Shown: positions 8,335-17,170, counted from the stretch's first letter. The stretch: 64,000 nt of DNA from Bacillus sp. EB106-08-02-XG196 (GCF_013396335.1 NZ_JABWSY010000006.1:186001-250000); one strand, 5' to 3'. Made by a program: numbers and translations. The notes: generated by a model not told the origin, from the sequence alone.

Positions 8335-8409
8335 AAGGAGGTGAAACCTGGTAATAAAAATAGAAATGTTACACTTTGTTACGTTTTTTGTTACCAGGTA
8401 AACGGGTTG
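8335..8409 (+). promoter_or_regulatory. Shine-Dalgarno and hairpin upstream of the permease start
   Basis: AAGGAGGTGA (8335-8344) has no start codon at normal spacing. It is followed by a 9-bp perfect inverted repeat, ACCTGGTAA (8346-8354) and TTACCAGGT (8391-8399), and then the TTG start at 8407. If the hairpin folds, GGAGG and the TTG come within about 11 nt. It may be a structure-bridged start site or an element end. Confidence 0.45.
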
Positions 8410-9249
8410 AATAAACAGACGATTTTAACCATTGCCCAGAAAGATATGAAGGCTACTTTTTCTTCTAAAAAGGTGTGGGTTCCGATGATAATCCTGGCCT
8501 TCCTCTTATGTATTGTAGTTCCAGCTTGCATGGCATATTTTGGAATTCACTTTGATTTAGTTGGAACTTCGTCAAAAGAAATAGAGAAACCTATAAATGC
8601 ATTTATTAAAGACTTTCCAAATGAGGAGATACGGAATAATCTAATCGCATTGCCGACACTTGGCTTAAAGTTTGTTTATTTTTTCTTAACCTTTATGATG
8701 ATACCTTTTTTCTTAATGGTAGCCATTATTAACTCAATGGTTACTTCATCAAATAGTTTTGTAGGGGAGAAGGAAAGGAATACGTTAGAGACATTGTTGT
8801 TTGCACCTATTTCAATTAAAGACTTGTTTCTTGGTAAATTAGTTGCATCCATAATTCCAACTTTAGGTATTTCCTTTGCAGCTTTTATCATTAGTTTTAT
8901 TGTTGTTAATGTAATCACGTATCCACATTTTAAAGTAATACTATATTTTAACTCCACCTGGATGATCTTAATGTTTTGGGTTATTCCAATATTAGTCCTG
9001 TTTAATATCATCTTGAATGTTTTGATCTCGTCCAAAGTCAAAAAGTTCCAGGAAGCCCAGCAATTCGGTGGACTGCTTGTGTTACCAATCGTTGGCATCC
9101 TCATAAGCCAAGCAAGTGGAATGTTCTTCTTAAGCACATTAACACTATTCCTAATAGGCGCTGCTTTACTAATAGGCAACCTTTTCTTAATAAAACTAGT
9201 CACAAAATTTAGTAACCGAAACACATTATTCCAAAGCCAAATCCACTAA
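8407..9249 (+). CDS. ABC-2 type exporter permease
   Basis: 280 residues from a TTG start, beginning MNKQTILTIAQKDMKATF, a typical NatB/ABC-2 N-terminus. There are about six hydrophobic segments: about 20-43, 100-125, 150-178, 190-212, 226-246 and 250-272. The motif SFVGEKERNTLETLLFAPIS (about 115-135) is the hallmark of ABC-2 permeases. It is the partner of the ATPase at 5883, from which the IscB element separates it. The frame is open upstream to GTG 8341, but that codon overlaps the SD itself and the extra residues look unrelated. The start is therefore uncertain. Confidence 0.85.
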   Translation: MNKQTILTIAQKDMKATFSSKKVWVPMIILAFLLCIVVPACMAYFGIHFDLVGTSSKEIEKPINAFIKDFPNEEIRNNLIALPTLGLKFVYFFLTFMMIPFFLMVAIINSMVTSSNSFVGEKERNTLETLLFAPISIKDLFLGKLVASIIPTLGISFAAFIISFIVVNVITYPHFKVILYFNSTWMILMFWVIPILVLFNIILNVLISSKVKKFQEAQQFGGLLVLPIVGILISQASGMFFLSTLTLFLIGAALLIGNLFLIKLVTKFSNRNTLFQSQIH

Positions 9250-9251
9250 CA

Positions 9252-9292
9252 CAAAAAGACAATGTCCGCCTGAGGTGGACATTGTCTTTTTG
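9252..9292. terminator. Bidirectional terminator between convergent operons
   Basis: An 18-bp stem with one G-U pair (AAAAAGACAATGTCCGCC with its complement, loop TGA). A-run and T-run flanks serve both the permease and the minus-strand response regulator. Confidence 0.9.
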
Positions 9293-9304
9293 TGGTGCCT
9301 GTCA

Positions 9305-9352
9305 CCAAGGTGACATCTAAAAGATGTTCCCAAGGTGACATCTAAAGGTGTT
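9305..9352. repeat. Short direct repeat
   Basis: CCAAGGTGACATCTAAA occurs twice in tandem (9305-9321 and 9330-9346), each followed by a similar (A)GATGTT or GGTGTT end, between the terminator and the response regulator stop. Confidence 0.75.
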
Positions 9353-9359
9353 CACCAAA

Positions 9360-10046
9360 TTAGTGAAAACGATAGCCCGATCCCCATACGGTTTCTATGT
9401 ATTCAGGGTTGGAGGGGTCATGTTCGATTTTTTCTCTTATTTTGCGGATATGAACGGTGACGGTTGAAACGTCTCCATTGCTGTCGTAGCCCCATATTCT
9501 TTCAAATAGATGATCTTTGCTGAAAACCTGGTCTGGGTTTAGTGATAAAAAGGTGAGAACATCAAATTCTTTGGTGGTTAAGGTAATTTCTTTGTTATTT
9601 ACAAAGACACGCCTTGAGGATCGATCAATGAATAAACCACGGATGTATATTCCTTGCGATTCAGTAGTTTGTTTCATTGATAATCTCTCATATCTGGATA
9701 GATGTGCTTTCACTCTCGCAACCATTTCATTCGGACTGAAGGGCTTGACTAAATAATCATCTGCTCCCAGCCCTAGCCCTCGAATCTTATCAATTTCTTC
9801 TTTTTTTGCTGTCACCATAATGATTGGAATATCTTTTATACTTCTTATTTTCTTGCAAATTTCAAAACCGTCAATGTTCGGAAGCATAACGTCTAGGAGA
9901 ATTAAATCGTAATCTTGTGTTATTGCCTTTTGAAGACCAATATCTCCTGTATGGACTATTTCTGTAAGGAAGCCGTTGATTTCTAAATAATCCTGTTCTA
10001 GTTCGGCGATACTTTTTTCATCTTCAATAATCAGAATCTTTTTCAT
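9360..10046 (-). CDS. OmpR-family response regulator
   Basis: 228 residues: receiver domain with EDE (8-10), phospho-acceptor Asp52 (LLDVMLP) and Lys101 (LVKPF), then a winged helix (LTTKEFDVLTFL, IWGYDS, VTVHIRKIREKI). Its start overlaps the end of the kinase gene by 4 bp. It is the last gene of a five-gene minus-strand cassette with an ABC exporter, so it probably controls that exporter in response to envelope stress or an antibiotic-like compound (inference). Confidence 0.93.
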   Translation of the reverse strand: MKKILIIEDEKSIAELEQDYLEINGFLTEIVHTGDIGLQKAITQDYDLILLDVMLPNIDGFEICKKIRSIKDIPIIMVTAKKEEIDKIRGLGLGADDYLVKPFSPNEMVARVKAHLSRYERLSMKQTTESQGIYIRGLFIDRSSRRVFVNNKEITLTTKEFDVLTFLSLNPDQVFSKDHLFERIWGYDSNGDVSTVTVHIRKIREKIEHDPSNPEYIETVWGSGYRFH

Positions 10047-11515
10047 GATGTGGCCTCCTCTAAACAGGAATGGTGCGGCAAGATAATGGTGATTTTTGTT
10101 CCTACTGTTAAAGTACTTTCTAATTTTATCTTACCGTTATGTTCTTCGATAATCATTTTGGCGATCGAAAGTCCTAAACCGCTGCCCCCTGTTAATTTAT
10201 TTCTGGATTGTTCAGCTCGGTAAAACTGATTAAAGATGAAGGGAATCGACTCTTCAGCTATACCTGGTCCATTATCTGCAATGGAAACCTCTATAGTTTC
10301 GTCGGTAGAATGCATAGATATTATTAATTCCTTTTTATCCTTATCCATGTACTTCAAGCTATTGTTAATAATATTTGCCAGTACTCGTTTAAACTTTTCA
10401 CGATCAGCTAAAACATGATAATGTCCCTGAGGGGCAAATTGGAAATTTAACTCTACATTCTGTTTTCTAAGGTCAAAGCTTAATTCTTCGAAATAATCAC
10501 TTAGATAATCTTTTATATCAATTTTTTCAAATTCAAAGGGAACCTTCCCTAAATCCAGCTTTGAGAATAAGAATAATTCATCAATTAAATGGTCCATGTC
10601 CACTGCGTTTGTATAGATGGTTTGAATATAGCGTGCTCTTCTTTCAGGTGTATCTGCCACTCCATCACGGATTCCTTCAATATATCCTTTAATGGAGGTA
10701 ATCGGCGTTTTTAAATCATGAGAAATATGGGCAATTAATTCCTTCCGGTTATCCTCATATTGTTTTTGGATTTCGTGTGACTCCTTTAATTGAATCCGCA
10801 TTTCTTCAAATGCTTGTGTTAACTGACCAATCTCATCATTCCTAGTCGCTGTAATGGAATGATGGAGGTTGCCGCTTTTTATAAAATGAGCTGCTTTTTT
10901 TAGTTGATTAATTGGGTTGATAATACTTTTAGACACAAAGTAGGTTAATAATCCATTGGTCGCAATTAATATCAATAAACATAAGCCGAATAGTATTGGG
11001 AAAAAGGTTCTCACAAACTGATTCCACGGGCTAGCGTCTCTCATTAAAAAGAGTGTGATTTCACTGCCATCCTGCAGGTAGAAATCATGCTGCTTCATGG
11101 CAAATGTCTGCTCACCAATTTCTTCTAAGCTGCGGAAGCTTTTTTCTGTTCCAAATTCCGGAAGCTCCTCTGTATCGACATTTTCTAGCTCTCTTGTAAG
11201 ATAGAATATCTCATCATTTTTACGGATTATTAAACCAGAATCGATTTCACTAAGTTCAGAGTTTAGGGATTCCAAATACTTCTTACTCATCAATTCCATC
11301 GGGTTGGCGGCAGACTTTTCTTTTAATTCTAGAAACAGCAATGTATCCTCTTGTTTTGTTTTGTGGTAATTGTGGCTTTCTGGTAAGAAATTGGTCATTT
11401 CACGGATATCACCGAGAAACACCATCATTAACAGAAAGGAGGTAAGCATAAACATAATGATTGGTACGGTGATCATCGCAATATTTGATAATATCAGACG
11501 AAGTTTGATAGACAT
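10043..11515 (-). CDS. Sensor histidine kinase with HAMP domain
   Basis: 490 residues: TM1 about 8-33, an extracytoplasmic region of about 130 residues, TM2 about 168-192, HAMP (about 193-245), HisKA with IAHISHDLKTPIT, and HATPase_c with NNSLKY, ADNGPGI and GGSGLGLS. It lies 18 bp after the permease gene and overlaps the regulator gene, so the kinase, regulator and transporter are probably co-transcribed. Confidence 0.92.
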   Translation of the reverse strand: MSIKLRLILSNIAMITVPIIMFMLTSFLLMMVFLGDIREMTNFLPESHNYHKTKQEDTLLFLELKEKSAANPMELMSKKYLESLNSELSEIDSGLIIRKNDEIFYLTRELENVDTEELPEFGTEKSFRSLEEIGEQTFAMKQHDFYLQDGSEITLFLMRDASPWNQFVRTFFPILFGLCLLILIATNGLLTYFVSKSIINPINQLKKAAHFIKSGNLHHSITATRNDEIGQLTQAFEEMRIQLKESHEIQKQYEDNRKELIAHISHDLKTPITSIKGYIEGIRDGVADTPERRARYIQTIYTNAVDMDHLIDELFLFSKLDLGKVPFEFEKIDIKDYLSDYFEELSFDLRKQNVELNFQFAPQGHYHVLADREKFKRVLANIINNSLKYMDKDKKELIISMHSTDETIEVSIADNGPGIAEESIPFIFNQFYRAEQSRNKLTGGSGLGLSIAKMIIEEHNGKIKLESTLTVGTKITIILPHHSCLEEATS

Positions 11516-11533
11516 AGGATTAGCACCCTTCGG

Positions 11534-12271
11534 TTAGGCTTCTTTCCTATTAAACATATAATAGCCTACTGAAAAAAACAATGCGAAAGATGAGCACAAA
11601 TACGTGACAGTTTGCAAAATCCATCGAAGTGAAACATCGCTAAGCCAATGCATATACCAATCTAAATATGTAGATGGCAGTAAGTATAAGGAAGAAGGGA
11701 AAACATAAGGAATAAACATCATGATTAGATAAAGAACAATCATGCTAGATATTGCAAGAACACTAGAATGGACCAGAAGTGCCAACATAATAGCAAATGC
11801 CGTCAGAGCGATTAGGGGAAACCAGGATACAATAAAAGCTCCAAGACTAGAAGGAATAGTAATCAGGTTGAAGGCTCTATCAAAAACTGCACTGCTAATC
11901 ATCACGGCCAGCCATTCTAATAAAAGAACAATTAAGTTAAAAATACTAATAGCAATGACTTTAGAAAGGAAAAGCTCCATTCGACTGATGGGTCTTACTT
12001 GAAGTAAAGTTCCGCGTTCACCTTCTCCTGTAAATAAATCTGTTGCACTGATAAAAATAAATAAAGGAATGAAAATGGTGACAAATAAATCTAATAAGGT
12101 AAAATTTATATTTTCAGTCGGTAAAGCCATCCAATCAGTTAAAAAAAGATTATTTACAAGAAGCTTAGTCAAGACAGGAATAAGGACAGCAGCAATTAGA
12201 AACAGTTTGGTGCTTTTTTTTGTCAGCAGCTTTTGTATTTCATTTAAACTATTTGCTTGTATTGTGTTCAT
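11534..12271 (-). CDS. ABC transporter permease subunit (bacitracin-export type)
   Basis: 245 residues with six predicted membrane segments: about 22-40, 58-75, 105-130, 140-160, 165-190 and 218-238. The ABC-2-like motif DLFTGEGERGTLLQVRPISR lies at about residues 80-100. The ATG overlaps the stop of the ATPase gene, giving translational coupling. It forms the membrane part of the exporter encoded with the two-component system. The substrate is unknown. Confidence 0.86.
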   Translation of the reverse strand: MNTIQANSLNEIQKLLTKKSTKLFLIAAVLIPVLTKLLVNNLFLTDWMALPTENINFTLLDLFVTIFIPLFIFISATDLFTGEGERGTLLQVRPISRMELFLSKVIAISIFNLIVLLLEWLAVMISSAVFDRAFNLITIPSSLGAFIVSWFPLIALTAFAIMLALLVHSSVLAISSMIVLYLIMMFIPYVFPSSLYLLPSTYLDWYMHWLSDVSLRWILQTVTYLCSSFALFFSVGYYMFNRKEA

Positions 12272-12972
12272 CTCCCTGCCACCTCCATCTTCTTGACATA
12301 AACATCCTCTAATGGCTCGCTGCCGGCTTCATAAAATGAGGCAGCACCCTGGATAAGAAAACAAAAACGATTACATAATTTTTCTAATTCTGAAATATGG
12401 TGACTGGAAATCACAAAGGTTACACTGTAATGGCTTGATATCTCCTGAATTGTCTTCCTTAACAAAAGCAATCCATCAATATCTAAGCCGTTCGTCGGTT
12501 CATCTAGAATGATTAATCGCGGCTTAGATATGAGTGCTGAGGCTATCCCAAAACGCTGCTTCATACCCATAGAAAAGGAGGATATTTTCTCGTCTTTAAA
12601 AGGAGTTAAACCGGTCTGTTGCAATACCAATTCAATATCTGTATCAGTAATACCAGAATACAAGCGAGAAATCATTTTCAGATTTTTATAGGGTGATATA
12701 TTTTCATAAGCAACAACTGGCCCAATTAACGCACCCACAGGTCGTATTGCTTCTTTGTAATTACCTTGAAGGTCAACACCAAATAATTCAACTTTTCCAC
12801 TATCTGGTGAAGTTAGACCGGTCATGCATTTTAATAAGGTTGTTTTACCCGCTCCATTTGGACCAAGGATCCCTACTATTTCCCCTTGGTCAATGGTTAG
12901 ACCGATATTCTGTATTCCTCTGCCGTTTGAGTATTGCTTCGTCATTCCAGTAATAACCACTGCTTTTTCCAA
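12268..12972 (-). CDS. ABC transporter ATP-binding protein (BcrA-like)
   Basis: About 235 residues with Walker A GPNGAGKTT, signature SFSMGMKQR, Walker B LIILDEPTNGLD and switch His (ISSHHI). The best site (GAGGTGA) lies 5 nt before TTG at 12972; the upstream GTG at 12981 has no site and is part of that sequence. Its stop overlaps the permease start. BcrA-type ATPases work with small permeases in peptide-antibiotic export, which is a family-level inference here. Confidence 0.9.
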   Translation of the reverse strand: MEKAVVITGMTKQYSNGRGIQNIGLTIDQGEIVGILGPNGAGKTTLLKCMTGLTSPDSGKVELFGVDLQGNYKEAIRPVGALIGPVVAYENISPYKNLKMISRLYSGITDTDIELVLQQTGLTPFKDEKISSFSMGMKQRFGIASALISKPRLIILDEPTNGLDIDGLLLLRKTIQEISSHYSVTFVISSHHISELEKLCNRFCFLIQGAASFYEAGSEPLEDVYVKKMEVAGR

Positions 12973-13004
12973 AACTGTCACCTCTATCCATTTCTTATTT
13001 CAAT

Positions 13005-13853
13005 TTACTTTTTACCATGATTGAATTCGACTACCTTGTCGGCTGGAATTTCAACGGGTGTCACCGTAGTTTGGTTGTAGGCAGAAGCATTTAAATGAAT
13101 ACCTATAACTAAATCATGGCTGGCATCCTGTTTATCTTTGCCTGTTACGACAACTTTGACAGTCTGTTGTTCAATATAATTTTCTTTGTTCACTTGAGCA
13201 GTAAGTTTGACTTGCTTGACCGTAATATCATGACCTAATTCAGGAACCTTTGCCTTAATGTGAAAGCCTGAGCTTTCAGATTCATTATTGTCTTGAATCA
13301 TAGCAGCGTGTTTAATCATCAGCGTACTTAGAGCATTCGCAGTGAGAGGGATTTCTTTACCTGTTAAATCCAGTTCAATTACATGATTTCCATTTTGCTT
13401 ATCAGCCACTGTAATTTGTTGTTGAAGATTTTTAGTCATGACATCAATTAGATTTTCTACATCATCTCTTAACTCAGCACTATTACTGTGATGTGGATTA
13501 TTAGAGGTTTCCATTTTGTAAATTGTATCCAGTCCGTCCTTCATCAGAAACCAATTTCCATCCTGCTTGTACATATTCATATTGCTAACTTCAGTTTCAT
13601 TAGCTAAACGAGTAGAGATGGAGTTTACCTGATTTACAGAATCAGACTTGAAAATGGATTCAGATGATAATATAGACTTTTTGTTATCCTCGATTTTAAG
13701 ATTAAAATTTAACGTTGCACTCTCTGCCGAATGGGTTTTCTTTAAGGCTTCCTTGTATAGATCGTAACCAGATGTATTTGCTGAAATCGAATAAACACTG
13801 CCCAACATAAGCGTTCCACTTATCCCGATAACCGCAAAAAGCTTCTTATTCAT
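13005..13853 (-). CDS. Secreted protein of unknown function, first gene of the TCS/ABC cassette
   Basis: 282 residues: a signal peptide (MNKKLFAVIGISGTLMLGSVYSISA), no lipobox cysteine, then a beta-rich region with alternating charged segments. I do not recognise a named family with confidence; it resembles extracytoplasmic sensor or lipoprotein-like folds found beside exporters. The start has GGAGG 8 nt upstream. It is 32 bp upstream of the ATPase gene, so it is probably part of the same unit. Confidence 0.75.
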   Translation of the reverse strand: MNKKLFAVIGISGTLMLGSVYSISANTSGYDLYKEALKKTHSAESATLNFNLKIEDNKKSILSSESIFKSDSVNQVNSISTRLANETEVSNMNMYKQDGNWFLMKDGLDTIYKMETSNNPHHSNSAELRDDVENLIDVMTKNLQQQITVADKQNGNHVIELDLTGKEIPLTANALSTLMIKHAAMIQDNNESESSGFHIKAKVPELGHDITVKQVKLTAQVNKENYIEQQTVKVVVTGKDKQDASHDLVIGIHLNASAYNQTTVTPVEIPADKVVEFNHGKK

Positions 13854-14056
13854 ATTCTTTTCCTCCATTCATTATTTTGTTACAAGCTTAGTGTAATCGG
13901 GAGTTATAAAAGCAATCTAAACAAACTATTAAATTTTTCTTAAATAAACGCAGTACAAAGGGAAGGAAAAAATTTCTTTTAATAATAACAAATAAAATGT
14001 TTGAATTTTTAGATAATTAACTGTATAATAAAAAAAAGCTCAAGGAGTTGATTTCC

Positions 14057-14251
14057 ATGGAAAAGAGATTATTAAATTCACCACAACAAACAGATGAAAA
14101 CAACGATTCTGCAATTGCTGAAATGTTTTTAAACCATGCCTTGATTGAATTTAGAAGAAATGTTCTCCGTAAGGAAATCGACCTCTCCTTACAAGAAAGA
14201 AATCAGGAAGCTTTCCTCAAGTTATCTGAGGAACTAAAGAAAATTTCATAG
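14057..14251 (+). CDS. Small IDEAL-domain protein
   Basis: 64 residues. The C-terminal half (ALIEFRRNVLRKEIDLSL, then ALDERD-like LQERNQEAFLKLSEEL) fits the short IDEAL domain found in Bacillus proteins such as YpiB. AAGGAG lies 9 nt before this ATG; a TTG 9 bp upstream lies too close to the site. It is monocistronic with its own terminator. Function unknown. Confidence 0.72.
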   Translation: MEKRLLNSPQQTDENNDSAIAEMFLNHALIEFRRNVLRKEIDLSLQERNQEAFLKLSEELKKIS

Positions 14252-14283
14252 CAAAAGTTATCTAACAGACTTTATTGATATTG

Positions 14284-14320
14284 GAAGCCCTTTTCTCACT
14301 TGAAAGGGCTTCTTTTGTTT
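14284..14320 (+). terminator. Rho-independent terminator of the IDEAL gene
   Basis: GAAGCCCTTT pairs with AAAGGGCTTC and is followed by TTTTGTTTTT. Confidence 0.9.
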
Positions 14321-14398
14321 TTAAAATTCATGTATGATGGATAAAAAGCTGAAACTAATAAAGAAATGAATTGTCTGAAGGGAAATGGGTGAACATCA

Positions 14399-14983
14399 GT
14401 GATTTTCATGGTGGATAATTATGATTCTTTTACCTTTAACTTAGTTCAATACCTAGGGGAGTTAGGAGAGGAGTTAGTCGTAAAGCGTAACGACCAAACA
14501 ACCTTAGATGAAATAAAAACGGCAGATCCTGAGTTTTTAATGATATCTCCAGGTCCAGGTAATCCTAATGAAGCAGGAATTAGTCTTGAGGCAATAAAGG
14601 CATTCTCAGGGGTTATTCCAATCTTGGGTGTCTGCCTTGGGCACCAAGCTATTGCTCAAGCTTATTTGGGTGATGTTGTTCCTGCTGAGCAATTAATGCA
14701 TGGAAAAACCTCTGATATTTACCATGATGAAAAAACACTATTTAGAGGCTTGCCGAATCCATTTCAAGCAACGAGGTATCACTCCTTGATAGTGAAAAGG
14801 GGTACGCTGCCAGACTGTTTTGAGATATCCGCTTGGACGAAGAATGGGGAAATTATGGCGATACGTCATAAAGAACTTCCACTTGAAGGTGTTCAATTTC
14901 ACCCCGAATCGATATTAACGACAGGTGGAAAAGAGATGCTAAATAACTTTGTCCAATACTATAGAAAAGTAAAAGCTTTTTAA
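14399..14983 (+). CDS. Class I glutamine amidotransferase, TrpG/PabA type
   Basis: 194 residues with the glutaminase triad Cys79 (GVCLGHQ), His169 and Glu171 (FHPES), the oxyanion motif PGPGNP and the N-terminal [10 protein letters not shown] signature of anthranilate or aminodeoxychorismate synthase component II. It would hydrolyse glutamine and pass ammonia to a chorismate-using partner (TrpE or PabB). No such partner, nor pabC or other trp/fol genes, is near, so trp and pab roles cannot be told apart. GTG start chosen from the conserved N-terminus. Confidence 0.88.
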   Translation: MIFMVDNYDSFTFNLVQYLGELGEELVVKRNDQTTLDEIKTADPEFLMISPGPGNPNEAGISLEAIKAFSGVIPILGVCLGHQAIAQAYLGDVVPAEQLMHGKTSDIYHDEKTLFRGLPNPFQATRYHSLIVKRGTLPDCFEISAWTKNGEIMAIRHKELPLEGVQFHPESILTTGGKEMLNNFVQYYRKVKAF

Positions 14984-15006
14984 GTTTAGAAATGGAACAT
15001 AGAAAA

Positions 15007-15032
15007 CCGGCGCCATTTTTTTATGGCACCGG
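15007..15032. terminator. Bidirectional hairpin between convergent genes
   Basis: CCGGCGCCAT pairs with ATGGCACCGG (one mismatch) around a T-rich loop, between the amidotransferase and the minus-strand coiled-coil gene. Confidence 0.6.
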
Positions 15033-15035
15033 GAT

Positions 15036-15617
15036 CTACCTTTGTTTGTCTCCTTTTTTATTGTTCATTAAATAAAAGGTAATGGGCTGGTCTGTTCCGG
15101 TCATTAGATTATAGACATAAGAAGAGGTAATTTTATATCCTTCATCAATTTTTTCTGCAAGGTAGTTGGTCCGTTCAAAAAGGATTGAGCGAATATGATT
15201 TATTTGACGAAAGATTTTCTCAGTTAATGCTTCTTGCTGGTCCAGCCGGTTTAATACCCCAGTTTGAAACTCTTCTTGTTTACTAATTTTTTCAGATAAT
15301 TGTTTTTGCAGTTCTTCTTGTGTTTTCAATAAATGGATTATTAATTCTTCATGTTCTGTGTGTTGTTGATTATTAGAACTAATTTCATTTAATTGATTTA
15401 CTACTTTATCCCAATTTTTTGCTTGTACAACCTCTTGGTTAAGAAACTGATGTTTCATCTCATGGATTTCACGAAGTAATGAAACATTTGCGTGGTACTG
15501 TTCGTCTATTACTTCTGCAAGATAGTCCCTTCTCACCATCTTTTGGTGTGGTTCATGTATTTTCTTTTTATTTTTATATACTCTCGGATGTTTACCTTTG
15601 TTAATATATAATCCCAT
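15036..15617 (-). CDS. Coiled-coil protein of unknown function
   Basis: 193 residues with a basic N-terminus (GLYINKGKHPRVYKNKKKIH) and long predicted coiled coil (about 35-160; many Gln/Glu heptads), ending in a short hydrophobic patch (SSYVYNLMTG, ITFYLMNN). No signal peptide or membrane segment. I do not recognise the family. It stands alone between two convergent/divergent neighbours; no function is proposed. Confidence 0.68.
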   Translation of the reverse strand: MGLYINKGKHPRVYKNKKKIHEPHQKMVRRDYLAEVIDEQYHANVSLLREIHEMKHQFLNQEVVQAKNWDKVVNQLNEISSNNQQHTEHEELIIHLLKTQEELQKQLSEKISKQEEFQTGVLNRLDQQEALTEKIFRQINHIRSILFERTNYLAEKIDEGYKITSSYVYNLMTGTDQPITFYLMNNKKGDKQR

Positions 15618-15760
15618 CTATTGCACCCCTAATCATCAATGAATATATTATTCTATGTATGAAATGTTAAAAATGGGAAATTTTTATAATAAAAACAGGA
15701 AAAATGTGTTTCTATGAGGAATTTAATTTAGTAAATTATAATATAAGAGCATAAAGTGGA

Positions 15761-15776
15761 TAAGACTTAAGTCTTA
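15761..15776. promoter_or_regulatory. 16-bp perfect palindrome in the divergent intergenic region
   Basis: TAAGACTTAAGTCTTA is a perfect dyad in the AT-rich 285-bp region between the coiled-coil gene and the NlpC/P60-like gene. It could be an operator; nothing else is evident in this gap. Confidence 0.3.
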
Positions 15777-15902
15777 GATAAAAATAATTCTCGGGATTGT
15801 GTAAGTCTGTAGACATACACGTTAAAATAAAATAAAAGATAATCATAAAGGGATATAGTAAGAGAAATCCCTTCCTATAGAAAATTTAAGGGGGAATATA
15901 GG

Positions 15903-16505
15903 ATGAGGAAGGTTTACGTACTTCTTACTGATACTGGGACGGTATTAACAAAGATGATTAAACTATATACGAAGAAGCCGCATAATCATGCTTCCATCGC
16001 ATTGGATGACCAATTATGGGACGTTTATAGTTTTGGAAGAAAAAGACCCCGCAATCCTTTCCTAGCTGGTTTTGTCAGAGAAAACATCCGTGGCGGCATA
16101 TTTCGCAATGCTGATTGTGCTATCTATTCTTGTATAATATCAGAAAAACAGTATGATGCAATTTGTCGTAAAATTGAGGAGATCGAGAAAAATAAGGGTG
16201 AATATCGCTATAATCTTTTAGGTCTATTCGCTGTTATGTTCAATTGGGAATTAGATCGAAAAAATGCATTCTTTTGTTCCCATTTTGTTGCCGCTCTTCT
16301 TGAGGAATCAGGAGTGAAAATCAATAAACAAAAGCCGCTTTCACTTGTTACTCCAGATGATATAAAAGAATCAGCCTCATTGGAATTAGTCTATGAAGGA
16401 AAATTGTCCGCCTATTTTGAAGAGGAAAATGAACATGATATAAACGATTTATCTCATCAAAAATATTATCACGATTTCACTACTGAAAGAGTAGAAGTTA
16501 TCTAG
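15903..16505 (+). CDS. Permuted papain-fold (NlpC/P60-like, YiiX type) protein
   Basis: 200 residues. A conserved His in NHASIALD (about residue 29) precedes the Cys in FFCSHFVAALLEESG (about 131), the order seen in circularly permuted NlpC/P60 enzymes rather than the classical Cys-His order. No signal peptide, so cytosolic. Such proteins are thought to act as amidases, acyltransferases or thioesterases; the substrate is unknown. AAGGGGG precedes the ATG. It is followed by a bidirectional terminator. Confidence 0.75.
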   Translation: MRKVYVLLTDTGTVLTKMIKLYTKKPHNHASIALDDQLWDVYSFGRKRPRNPFLAGFVRENIRGGIFRNADCAIYSCIISEKQYDAICRKIEEIEKNKGEYRYNLLGLFAVMFNWELDRKNAFFCSHFVAALLEESGVKINKQKPLSLVTPDDIKESASLELVYEGKLSAYFEEENEHDINDLSHQKYYHDFTTERVEVI

Positions 16506-16513
16506 TTAAATTT

Positions 16514-16546
16514 AGAGAAGACGTGTCATAAATACACGTCTTCTCT
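16514..16546. terminator. Bidirectional terminator
   Basis: A perfect 13-bp stem (AGAGAAGACGTGT with its complement, 7-nt loop) sits between convergent genes and overlaps the last codons of the minus-strand gene. Confidence 0.88.
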
Positions 16547-17170
16547 AATTTGTTTATTCTTATTTTTTAACAATTCAATTAAGCTATTAAAAAGGCTTAA
16601 AGACCGTTGGAATACTGGACTTTGGATAAATGTATAGAGGAAGGTCGCAATAAATACAGGTCCTCCTAATATAAAACCAATAATCAAGATAAAACTCTCA
16701 ACAAGGATACGTGCTTGACTTACGGATAATTTAGTTTTATTTGAAATGGAAAGCATAAAACCATCTCGTGGTCCGGCACCAAGACCTGCCGCAACATACA
16801 TCCCCCCGCCAATACCAGCAATGACGATGGCACAGAATAATATAAGATAATCAACCCAAGAATTTGTTGACTCGGGTAAAAAATCTAACCAAAGAAAAAA
16901 GTCCATAATGGGCCCAATTAAAAGGGCATTTAAGAAAGTCCCGATTCTAATATACTTTCTTGCTGTAAAAAAAGAGATGATAACCAGTAATAGCCCGCAT
17001 ACTACTCCCCAAGTCCCTATAGTAAGTCCAAAATGTTGATATAAAGCCACATTTAAGACCTCCCAGGGATGTAAACCAACATGTTGCACTTTAACTGCTA
17101 TCGCATTACCCAAGCCAAAGAAGGTCAATCCCAATAAAAATATTACATATTGAATCGCTTTCACCTGCAC
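16526..17170 (-). CDS. YczE/YyaS-family integral membrane protein
   Basis: 214 residues with five or six hydrophobic segments: about 5-25, 45-68, 75-95, 105-130 and 155-188. Features of the YczE family are LHPWEVLNVALYQ near residue 33 and the glycine-rich GLGAGPRDGFMLSIS near 125-140. The family is common in Bacillus; one member affects lipopeptide antibiotic production, but the transport or regulatory role is not established. Standalone gene. Confidence 0.8.
   Translation of the reverse strand: MQVKAIQYVIFLLGLTFFGLGNAIAVKVQHVGLHPWEVLNVALYQHFGLTIGTWGVVCGLLLVIISFFTARKYIRIGTFLNALLIGPIMDFFLWLDFLPESTNSWVDYLILFCAIVIAGIGGGMYVAAGLGAGPRDGFMLSISNKTKLSVSQARILVESFILIIGFILGGPVFIATFLYTFIQSPVFQRSLSLFNSLIELLKNKNKQIREDVYL

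Noticed and set aside
8676..9224. 182-codon open frame on the minus strand
   Set aside because: It lies wholly opposite the ABC-2 permease, has no ribosome-binding site and no recognisable protein features.
9305..9352. Short tandem unit as a regulatory operator array
   Set aside because: Only two copies, located after a terminator and at the end of a convergent gene, so a promoter role is unlikely.
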